From Nonlabens dokdonensis DSW-6 (GTDB taxonomy: Bacteria; Bacteroidota; Bacteroidia; Flavobacteriales; Flavobacteriaceae), in contig NC_020156.1 in assembly GCF_000332115.1 (NCBI RefSeq), positions 3,845,501 through 3,909,500 of the forward strand: DNA of 64,000 nucleotides, written 5' to 3'. The notes beneath the pieces are model-generated. The model did no database searches. It was not told the origin of the DNA and saw only the letters and a list, made by a program, of their open reading frames with translations. Positions 55,279 through 64,000 of this stretch are shown one piece after another. The translations under genes were made by a program, and so were the position numbers. How positions within the stretch are numbered: position 1 is the first letter of the stretch; each line of letters starts with the position of its first letter.

Positions 55279-56097
55279 CTATTGCTTACTATTTCTTTTA
55301 ATTCCATTTTCGGGAAATACAGCATCATAAGAAAAGGCATCTTCAGGAATTTCTTGAAAACAGCTATATATGTGAGCATTGTCCGAATTCAAAAGTTTAT
55401 TATTTGCATCTAACTTAAGGTAAAGGATATAAATTTCTTCTCCGCCGCCGCACATACCTCTACCATTACCACCAGGTTTTGATGGCACGCTTATCTCCAT
55501 AAGAAGATGATTTTCATCAGAAACTTCTTCATGACCTATAATGTCAACAGCATAAGCATAAGAGAAGTAATCGTCTAAAGCCCCTAAATCTAAAATGATG
55601 CTACCTTTATTGGTAAGATATACTTGCTGAGTTCCTAGTTCCCAAAACTTATCTTGTGGATTGCTAAGAAAATTTACTTCTAGTCCACCTGTAGAATCAG
55701 TTTTTCTCCATTTCAAACCATTGAAAATTCCATTTTCTGCACTCGTTTCAAATACTTCATCATAAGAAGTTACTTGGCACGCATAATCGTCAGTTACTTC
55801 AGTTTCAAAATCGCCGTCGTACTTTGCAAAAATCTTAAAACCTTCTTCTTCGGGATAACTGGAATAATAAAACAGAATAGGTATCGTCTCTTGACTATTG
55901 CCATATTTATACCAGCCTGTAAACTCTTGTTGATACTCGCAATAACCTATTTTCTCAATATACATTGTAATAGGATATTTACCGATATATCCATGTAATA
56001 ACATCGTATTATTAGGGATGATTTTTGAAGAATAGGTTTGCGCTTTCGCGAAAGCGAAACTTAAAAACATCAATACGAACACAACCTTTTTCATCAT
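55279..56097 (-). CDS. Secreted hypothetical protein
   Basis: A 272-aa protein with a signal peptide (about 1-20). The palindrome supplies FAFAKAQ at its end, so cleavage after AKA is probable. The mature part shows no membrane helix and seems beta-rich (YGNSQETIPILFYYS, LEVNFLSNP, GSIILDLGAL). It has Cys residues spread through it (CEYQQEF, YACQVTS, GRGMCGGGEE) that could form disulfides in the periplasm. No family recognised. The ATG directly abuts the stop of ligA, so it is probably co-transcribed. Confidence 0.65.
   Translation of the reverse strand: MMKKVVFVLMFLSFAFAKAQTYSSKIIPNNTMLLHGYIGKYPITMYIEKIGYCEYQQEFTGWYKYGNSQETIPILFYYSSYPEEEGFKIFAKYDGDFETEVTDDYACQVTSYDEVFETSAENGIFNGLKWRKTDSTGGLEVNFLSNPQDKFWELGTQQVYLTNKGSIILDLGALDDYFSYAYAVDIIGHEEVSDENHLLMEISVPSKPGGNGRGMCGGGEEIYILYLKLDANNKLLNSDNAHIYSCFQEIPEDAFSYDAVFPENGIKRNSKQ
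56041..56056. repeat. Palindrome copy 12 (16 bp), at a signal-peptide cleavage site
   Basis: CGCTTTCGCGAAAGCG, read on the minus strand as AFAKA-Q, an Ala-x-Ala signal-peptidase site. Confidence 0.97.
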
Positions 56098-58173
<2,076 letters not shown>

Positions 58174-58201
58174 TCAAATTTTAAGAATCTAAAATACAAT
58201 A

Positions 58202-60490
58202 ATGAGCGCTAGATTTCTAATTCTTTGTAGTTTGATATTAACACTGTTTTCATGTGCTGAGCCTCAGGTAAAATTATTAAGTCCGTCCATTATTCCTGCC
58301 CCTCAATCCTTACAAGTAAATGCTGGACACTTCACTATTAATGAAGAAACTACGTTGAGTAATAACGACGATTTTACAGCTTCCTATAACTTCCTTAACA
58401 ACTTTCTAGAACACGCAACAGATCGCACATGGAAAACAGAATACAGCGAGACTAACTCAATAATTCTGGAATACGATGACAGTATTTCATCAAAAGAAGG
58501 ATATTCGATTGAAAGTAACGAGCATAATATAACTATAAAAGCCAGTACCGATGCAGGTGCGTTCTACGCAGTACAATCTCTCCTACAATTAATGCCTGCA
58601 GATCACAATAACACAACCGAAATTCATATTCCAGCAGTCACGATAAAAGATGAACCACGTTTTAAATATCGTGGTATGCACCTCGATGTGTCGCGACATA
58701 TGTACGATGTTGATTTTATCAAAAAATACATCAACGCGATGGCCATGCTCAAGATGAACAACTTTCACTGGCACCTTACTGACGACCAAGGCTGGCGCAT
58801 CGAGATCAAGAAATATCCGCGATTACAAGAAGTAGCAGCTTATCGTGACAGCACTTTATTGGGTCATTATAACGACACACCACATCAATATGACGGTAAA
58901 AAGTACGGTGGTTTTTATACACAAGAAGAAGTTCGTGAGGTGATCGCTTTCGCGAAAGCGAGACACATCAACGTCATTCCAGAAATAGAAATGCCTGGTC
59001 ATGCACAAGCCGCTATAGCTGCCTATCCAGAATTGGGTTGTACTGGAGAAAATGTCCAAGTCGCTATGAAATGGGGCGTTTTTGAAGACATCTACTGCCC
59101 TAGCGAAGAAACTTTTACATTCCTAGAAAACGTACTGGACGAAGTGATGGAATTATTTCCATCCAAATACATTCACATAGGTGGCGATGAAGCACCGAAA
59201 ACCCAATGGAAAACAAGCGATGTCGCTCAACAAGTGATTAAAGAAAATGGATTAAAAGACGAGCATGAATTGCAATCCTATTTTATCCAGCGCATGGAAA
59301 AATATTTGAACTCAAAAGGTCGACAAATCATAGGATGGGACGAGATTTTAGAAGGTGGACTCGCACCTAATGCTACAGTAATGAGCTGGCGTGGCACCAA
59401 TGGAGCTGTCGAAGCTGCAAAAGCTAGGCATGACGTGATCATGACGCCTACATCGCACGCCTATTTTGATTACTATCAAAGTGAAAATGATGATGAACCA
59501 CTCGCGATAGGAGGTTTTTTACCACTTGAAAAAGTCTATAACTTTAATCCTATTCCTAAAGAATTGAGCGATGAAGAAGCTATTCATGTTTTAGGAGTTC
59601 AAGGAAATGTATGGACAGAATATATGACGACCAGTGAGCAAGTAGAATACATGGCTTTTCCACGCATGCTGGCGATGAGCGAAGTCGCATGGAGTGTAGA
59701 CGAAAATAAGAACTATGACAGTTTTATAAATCGAGTGGAATATTTTCATAAGCGATTAGATGCGATGGATATCAACTATGCCAACCATTTATATGAAATT
59801 GAAGGAACCTTAAATGAAGATCAAGCATATGAGTTAAGCACCAAAACTATCGGAAAACAAATAAGATTTACAACTGATGGATCTGAACCTGACTCATCTT
59901 CTACGGTTTATGAATCTCCTTTTCCCTTCACGGCAGACATGACTTTAAAAGCTCAAGTTTTTGATGATGATGAACCACTCGGTCGTTTATTTACTCAAGA
60001 ACTCCTTTACCATAAAGGTGTAGGCGCAACGATTAGTATCAATAAAGAGCCACATAATTCTTATCCTGGAAGTGGCGCTAGTGGATTGATCAACGGAATT
60101 AAAGGAAGTGATTCTAGATATGGAGACAGTGAATGGTTGGGATTTTGGGGAGATGATATTGAGATAGAAATTACTTTTAAAGAACCTGTTTTAATATCAG
60201 AAATCGAGCTAAGGTTTTACAACGCTCCTGGACAGTGGATTTATGCGCCTGAAGAATTTTCGTTTTATTCTAGATTTGAAAGCGGAGTTCTAGTTGCAGA
60301 TAAAATTTTATTTAAAAATGAGTTTCAAAGTTCGCTAGTGGATTTTAAGTATGAATTTGGAAAATATAACAAAGGCTATAAATCAAGAAATGTAAAATTC
60401 ATAATCCCAAACTACGGCATCATTCCGGATGGAAATCAAGGTGCAGGAAATAAAGCGTGGACATTCATAGACGAAATCATCATTAAATAA
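58202..60490 (+). CDS. Beta-N-acetylhexosaminidase, GH20 lipoprotein
   Basis: A 762-aa exported glycosidase that removes terminal GlcNAc/GalNAc. The lipoprotein signal carries LFSCAE (Cys near 18). The N-terminal GH20b-like beta domain is at about 30-150. The catalytic barrel (about 155-510) carries RGMHLDVSRH, NNFHWHLTDDQGWRIEIKKYP and the catalytic Asp-Glu in HIGGDEAPKTQW (near 330). SWRGTNGAVEAA is near 400. The C-terminal part has a CHB_HEX_C-like region and a discoidin-like fold (ISEIELRFYNAPGQW). The palindrome is read as IAFAKARH in the barrel helix before VIPEIEMPGH. It leads an operon with cutC and a GH2 enzyme. Confidence 0.93.
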   Translation: MSARFLILCSLILTLFSCAEPQVKLLSPSIIPAPQSLQVNAGHFTINEETTLSNNDDFTASYNFLNNFLEHATDRTWKTEYSETNSIILEYDDSISSKEGYSIESNEHNITIKASTDAGAFYAVQSLLQLMPADHNNTTEIHIPAVTIKDEPRFKYRGMHLDVSRHMYDVDFIKKYINAMAMLKMNNFHWHLTDDQGWRIEIKKYPRLQEVAAYRDSTLLGHYNDTPHQYDGKKYGGFYTQEEVREVIAFAKARHINVIPEIEMPGHAQAAIAAYPELGCTGENVQVAMKWGVFEDIYCPSEETFTFLENVLDEVMELFPSKYIHIGGDEAPKTQWKTSDVAQQVIKENGLKDEHELQSYFIQRMEKYLNSKGRQIIGWDEILEGGLAPNATVMSWRGTNGAVEAAKARHDVIMTPTSHAYFDYYQSENDDEPLAIGGFLPLEKVYNFNPIPKELSDEEAIHVLGVQGNVWTEYMTTSEQVEYMAFPRMLAMSEVAWSVDENKNYDSFINRVEYFHKRLDAMDINYANHLYEIEGTLNEDQAYELSTKTIGKQIRFTTDGSEPDSSSTVYESPFPFTADMTLKAQVFDDDEPLGRLFTQELLYHKGVGATISINKEPHNSYPGSGASGLINGIKGSDSRYGDSEWLGFWGDDIEIEITFKEPVLISEIELRFYNAPGQWIYAPEEFSFYSRFESGVLVADKILFKNEFQSSLVDFKYEFGKYNKGYKSRNVKFIIPNYGIIPDGNQGAGNKAWTFIDEIIIK
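58945..58960. repeat. Palindrome copy 13 (16 bp), in GH20 gene
   Basis: CGCTTTCGCGAAAGCG, read on the plus strand as AFAKA in the catalytic barrel, 8 residues before EIEMPGH. Confidence 0.97.
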
Positions 60491-60491
60491 T

Positions 60492-61223
60492 ATGTTACTA
60501 GAAATCTGCGCTTCAAATTACCAAAGTGCTTTAAACGCTCAAAAAGCTGGTGCACATCGCATAGAGTTATGCAGTGAGCTTGCCGTTGGCGGTATTACAC
60601 CTAGTTATGGATTGCTCAAAAAGGTAATGGAAGAACTCACCATTCCCGTAATGGTATTGATACGTCCACGCTCTGGGAACTTTGTCTTCAGCAATGCCGA
60701 TTTTGATATCATGAAACGTGATATAGAGCTATGTAAAGAATTAGGTTGTGCTGGAATTGTTTCTGGTGTATTGACTGCAGATTTCAAAATAGACATCAGA
60801 CGTACGAGTGAATTGATAGAACTCGCAAGACCATTACCTTTTACCTTTCATAGAGCCTTTGACCATATTAATAATCCAGAACAAGCCGTTGTGGATTTAG
60901 TGAATTTAGGCGCAAAACGTATCCTTACTTCTGGACAGTATTCTAAAGCGATTGATGGACTAGAAAATTTGAAGCGTTATCAAGAAATTGGAAGTGATGA
61001 ATTGATCATCATGCCTGGTGGTGGGATTAATGCTGGTAATAATTCCGCTTTCGCGAAAGCGAATTTCAAAGAAGTTCACGCCAGTGCCACAGAAATTATC
61101 GAGCAAACTAAAGAAGAAAAAGTTCCTATGAACTCACCCAAGTTTCTTCAAGAGAACATAGAAGTGATCTCTGGCAAAGAAAACATTACTACCATTCTTA
61201 AAAATCTTCAACATGAGGATTAG
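60492..61223 (+). CDS. cutC: CutC family TIM-barrel protein
   Basis: A 243-aa cytosolic TIM barrel. MLLEICASNYQSALNAQ (1-17) and AHRIELCSELAVGGITPSYG (near 21-40) are the family signature. VLIRPRSGNFVF is near 55 and TFHRAFDHI near 117. RILTSGQ and MPGGGINAGN form the C-terminal phosphate-site loop. CutC was named for copper tolerance in E. coli but the role is disputed. Its position 1 bp after the GH20 gene and overlapping the GH2 gene by 11 bp suggests a part in carbohydrate or glycoside metabolism here. The palindrome is translated as SAFAKAN after the phosphate loop. Confidence 0.92.
   Translation: MLLEICASNYQSALNAQKAGAHRIELCSELAVGGITPSYGLLKKVMEELTIPVMVLIRPRSGNFVFSNADFDIMKRDIELCKELGCAGIVSGVLTADFKIDIRRTSELIELARPLPFTFHRAFDHINNPEQAVVDLVNLGAKRILTSGQYSKAIDGLENLKRYQEIGSDELIIMPGGGINAGNNSAFAKANFKEVHASATEIIEQTKEEKVPMNSPKFLQENIEVISGKENITTILKNLQHED
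61046..61061. repeat. Palindrome copy 14 (16 bp), in cutC
   Basis: CGCTTTCGCGAAAGCG, read on the plus strand as AFAKA directly after the GGGINAGN loop. Confidence 0.97.
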
Positions 61224-63735
61224 TTTATTTATAGTTTTAGCAATTCTCATTAGTTCTTGTCAAGAAGAACGCCCTAACGTAGAGCGTCAGTATTTAGAAA
61301 GTAATTGGTCCCTACACAAATCAGCAGACTATAGTTTGATATCTGATTCGGTTCAAATTCCATCTACAGTTCATAAAGAGTTGTTGCCTTTTATCAAACA
61401 TCCTTTTCAAGGAAATAATGAGGACAGTTTGCAGTGGATTACAGAGGAAAACTGGATCTACGAAACGGTTTTCACGGTTGATAAAGAAATACTTGCCAAA
61501 GAACACATTTCTTTAAATTTTGAAGGAATAGACACTTATGCCAGTATAAAATTGAATGGTCATGAAATTCTTGAAACAGACAATGCTTTTCTCAGCTGGC
61601 AAGTAGATGTAAAAGCATTTCTTGAAGAAGAAAATGAGCTTTACGTTACCATCAAATCACCGCTTGAAATCGAGAATCAAAAAGCAGCTACAAATCCATA
61701 TACATTACCAGAAGGCAACCGAGTTTATACGCGTAAAGCACAATATCAATACGGTTGGGATTGGGGACCGAAACTTAACACTATGGGAATTTGGAAACCT
61801 GTTTATTTGGAGGCTTATGACGATTTTAAAATCGAAGACGTTTACATCAAACAGAATTTTGTAAAAGATTCTACGGCAAATCTTACCGCACAAATCAAGC
61901 TCTCTGATAAGCGCACAGAATTACTACACTATAAAATTAAAGTCAACGATAGCCTTTATTGGGAACAAGATTACCAGCCCAAGGCTCAAGAAGATGAGTT
62001 TGAAATCCATTTTGAAATTCCACAAATGCAACTGTGGTGGCCGCATAACATCGGTGAACCTTATTTATACGATATAGAAGTTTTAGTTTCTAAAGAAGGA
62101 AAGCTTATCGATTCTCAAAAGTTAAAAACTGGAATACGTACCATAAAGCTTGTGAACGAGCCTGACGAGCACGGTGAAAGCTTTTATTTTAAAGTCAACG
62201 ATGTGACCGTTTACATGAAAGGTGCTAATTATATTCCGCAAAATTCTATGCAGGACTTGGTTACTGATGATCATTATGAAAAATTGCTGAGTGATGTCAA
62301 GGAAGCTAATATGAACATGCTACGCGTTTGGGGCGGCGGAATTTATGAGAACGATATTTTCTATGAAAAATGTGATGAGAAAGGAATATTAGTTTGGCAA
62401 GACTTTATGTTTGCTTGTGCGATGTATCCTGGAGATGCACGCTTTCGCGAAAGCGTAACCAACGAAATAAAACAGCAAATTACTAGATTGAGAAATCATA
62501 GTAGTATTGCGCTATGGTGTGGAAATAATGAAACCAGTGAGGCATGGCACAATTGGGGCTGGCAAGAAGGAAGATCTCAAGCCGAACGCGATAGTATCTG
62601 GGAAGATTATCGAGCCATATTTCAAATTGCGATGCCTAAATACGTGAGCGAACTCACCAAAGAACCGTACTGGGAAAGCTCGCCGGAATACGGTCGTGGG
62701 AATCCTCGATATGAATTTGAAGGCGATGCACATGACTGGCATGTATGGCATGATGCTTATCCATTTGAGCATTTTGAAAAGCACGTACCTCGATTTATGA
62801 GCGAGTTTGGTTTTCAATCGCATCCATCTTATGAGGCGATACGGTATATTAATGAGGATGGAACCATTAACATCCAGTCAGATGATTACGCCTCGCATCA
62901 AAAACACGCTCGTGGAAATGAACTGATACGAGAATATATGGAACGTGATTTCCCGGTTCCTACCAACGATGAAGATTATGTTTACGTGAGTCAACTTTTA
63001 CAAGCTCACGGAATCTCAAAAGGAATCCAAGCGCATCGAAGAGCGAGACCTTACAACATGGGAACGTTGTACTGGCAATTGAACGATTGCTGGCCAGCGG
63101 TGAGTTGGTCGAGTATTGATCATTTTGGCAACTGGAAAGCCTTACATTATCAAGTGAAACGTGATTTTGAGAATGTATTGATTAGTAATGTGGTAGAAAA
63201 TGATGTTTTGAAGACTTACATAGTAAACGATAACCACGAAACCGTTGTGGCAGATTTTAAAATTGAAATTATTGATTTTAAAGGAAATGTAATTTATCGA
63301 GATATGCTTGATAGTAGTGTAGCTTACATAAAACCTAATTATAGCGAGGTAATACATTCTTTCAAATTAAAAGATCTCGTTTTTAATCGGTCAGATGTTT
63401 ATATTAAAACGACTTATGGAACTCATGAAAAGATTTCATTTTTTGAAAAACCAAAGGAATTGAACTTACCTAAAGCGGAAGTAGTAATGAAAAGCCCAAA
63501 AACTAAAAACGGTTACAAAATCACATTGAAATCTGATGTTTTTACTAAAGATGTATTTTTATATAGTAATGTGAAAGGTCATTTTTCAGATAACTTTTTC
63601 AACTTAGAACCTAACGTTGAAAAGACACTTTATTTTGAAACTAATAGTGAAGAAGGAGCCGTATTACATATGAAATCATTAAACGAAATGAATTGTAAAT
63701 ATGGACCTATCGAAGATACGGAGTACTGCTATTAA
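61213..63735 (+). CDS. Beta-mannosidase, GH2 lipoprotein
   Basis: An 840-aa exported enzyme that removes terminal beta-mannose. The lipoprotein signal ISSCQE places Cys near residue 16. An N-terminal jellyroll (about 25-200) is followed by immunoglobulin-like and TIM-barrel domains. LRVWGGGIYENDIFYEKCDEKGI as seen in part (near 373) and VWQDFMFACAMYPGD (near 396) are typical. The acid/base Glu lies in CGNNETSEAWHNWGWQ (near 438) and the nucleophile Glu in RFMSEFGFQSHPS (near 535). The palindrome encodes ARFRESV near 412. Together with the GH20 enzyme it would suit stepwise breakdown of N-glycan cores or related hetero-oligosaccharides. Confidence 0.92.
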   Translation: MRISLFIVLAILISSCQEERPNVERQYLESNWSLHKSADYSLISDSVQIPSTVHKELLPFIKHPFQGNNEDSLQWITEENWIYETVFTVDKEILAKEHISLNFEGIDTYASIKLNGHEILETDNAFLSWQVDVKAFLEEENELYVTIKSPLEIENQKAATNPYTLPEGNRVYTRKAQYQYGWDWGPKLNTMGIWKPVYLEAYDDFKIEDVYIKQNFVKDSTANLTAQIKLSDKRTELLHYKIKVNDSLYWEQDYQPKAQEDEFEIHFEIPQMQLWWPHNIGEPYLYDIEVLVSKEGKLIDSQKLKTGIRTIKLVNEPDEHGESFYFKVNDVTVYMKGANYIPQNSMQDLVTDDHYEKLLSDVKEANMNMLRVWGGGIYENDIFYEKCDEKGILVWQDFMFACAMYPGDARFRESVTNEIKQQITRLRNHSSIALWCGNNETSEAWHNWGWQEGRSQAERDSIWEDYRAIFQIAMPKYVSELTKEPYWESSPEYGRGNPRYEFEGDAHDWHVWHDAYPFEHFEKHVPRFMSEFGFQSHPSYEAIRYINEDGTINIQSDDYASHQKHARGNELIREYMERDFPVPTNDEDYVYVSQLLQAHGISKGIQAHRRARPYNMGTLYWQLNDCWPAVSWSSIDHFGNWKALHYQVKRDFENVLISNVVENDVLKTYIVNDNHETVVADFKIEIIDFKGNVIYRDMLDSSVAYIKPNYSEVIHSFKLKDLVFNRSDVYIKTTYGTHEKISFFEKPKELNLPKAEVVMKSPKTKNGYKITLKSDVFTKDVFLYSNVKGHFSDNFFNLEPNVEKTLYFETNSEEGAVLHMKSLNEMNCKYGPIEDTEYCY
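62440..62455. repeat. Palindrome copy 15 (16 bp), in GH2 gene
   Basis: CGCTTTCGCGAAAGCG, read on the plus strand in the RFRES frame, between two catalytic-barrel motifs. Confidence 0.97.
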
Positions 63736-63754
63736 ATGAATAGCAAATTGTCAG

Positions 63755-63824
63755 TTCGAGCCTGTCGAAGACGATTTAAAAAGCACTGCGATTGTTTAAA
63801 CAGATTCCGCATCGAGTGCGGAAT
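63755..63824. repeat. Two small inverted repeats after the GH2 gene
   Basis: TTCGAGCCTGTCGAA (63755-63769, 5-bp arms) resembles an intergenic repeat phrase frequent in Bacteroidota. ATTCCGCA-tcgag-TGCGGAAT (63804-63824) is a perfect 8-bp hairpin without a T-run. They lie between two convergent genes. Confidence 0.5.
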
Positions 63825-63838
63825 TCAGAGTGTTAAAT

Positions 63839-64000
63839 TCAACTTCTAACACACTTCATCATTCTATTATTACCATTCAAATCTTGAAAAACTTCAGAAT
63901 CAAAACCCAGTCCTCGAGCTATTTTTTTCATCTCTTCTGGTAAGTACTGATTGATTTCAAGATATAAAATCCCTTCAGTTTTCAAAGCTTTTTGAGCCAG
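63839..64000 (-). CDS. prmC: Release-factor glutamine methyltransferase, C-terminal end only
   Basis: The last 53 codons of a gene that continues beyond the window. The translation AQKALKTEGILYLEINQYLPEE, shown in part, together with the ending NNRMMKCVRS, matches the C-terminus of PrmC/HemK proteins: a strand and helix after the NPPY motif, then a GNNRM/RC ending. PrmC methylates the GGQ glutamine of class 1 release factors. The catalytic motif itself is outside the window, so identity rests on the tail alone. Confidence 0.7.
   Translation of the reverse strand: MAQKALKTEGILYLEINQYLPEEMKKIARGLGFDSEVFQDLNGNNRMMKCVRS

Noticed and set aside
63804..63824. Terminator hairpin after the GH2 gene
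   Set aside because: The stem is perfect but no T-run follows on either strand.

Overview
The window is chromosomal DNA from a Bacteroidota bacterium of the family Flavobacteriaceae, probably marine. The evidence is low GC by eye, TAnnTTTG-type -7 promoter elements, almost no Shine-Dalgarno sequences, type IX secretion (T9SS) C-terminal sorting domains, a TonB-dependent receptor, a fused E1 alpha/beta 2-oxoacid dehydrogenase, a Bacteroidota-type omega subunit, and family-specific genes (DUF4835, DUF6913, RprXY-like). I cannot fix the genus from sequence alone. No tRNA, rRNA, CRISPR array, prophage or intact insertion sequence was seen.

Layout. 1-3.5 kb: 5' part of a TonB-dependent receptor gene (cut by the window start) and lpdA. 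3.6-8 kb: a six-copy 13-bp tandem repeat, a T9SS-exported PKD protein, and a type II NADH dehydrogenase gene whose last 13 codons also exist as an orphan fragment beyond the PKD gene. 8-9.2 kb: ECF sigma factor plus a membrane partner. 9.3-13.2 kb: small envelope proteins, a VWA protein, ppa and a sensor-only membrane protein. 13.2-17.3 kb: DUF389 membrane protein, manC, a SprT-like protein and a LOG-family gene. 17.4-20.2 kb: a degenerate M1-peptidase-like domain fused to a predicted beta-barrel. 20.3-24.5 kb: operon of E1 alpha/beta, a voltage-gated-type K+ channel with a C-terminal zinc ribbon, and miaA. 24.5-29.4 kb (minus strand): GT2, YbbR, coaE, RprX-like kinase, RprY-like regulator. 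29.4-43.3 kb: two paralogous giant modular surface proteins (2601 and 1940 aa), both with T9SS type A sorting tails. 43.4-50.7 kb (minus strand): DUF6913, dapA, bamD, rpoZ, coaBC, DUF4835, recN, fabI. 50.8-55.3 kb: a 5'-nucleotidase split into two genes in reversed domain order, a GIY-YIG/DUF4357 protein, a small membrane protein and amt. 55.3-58.2 kb: ligA and a secreted hypothetical protein. 58.2-63.7 kb: operon of GH20 hexosaminidase, cutC and GH2 beta-mannosidase. The end holds the C-terminus of prmC.

The most striking feature that ordinary annotation does not explain is a palindrome, CGCTTTCGCGAAAGCG (14-bp core GCTTTCGCGAAAGC). It occurs 15 times, about every 4.3 kb, with spacing more even than random. 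Thirteen copies lie inside genes, never more than one per gene, in all three reading frames (AFAKA in 9, LSRK in 2, RFRES in 2). Copies fall within or beside signal peptides and directly after the MiaA P-loop region. It behaves like a genome-wide DNA-level signal written through coding sequence. Second in interest are the ndh tail relic, the degenerate peptidase/barrel fusion, and the module-shuffled giant surface proteins.
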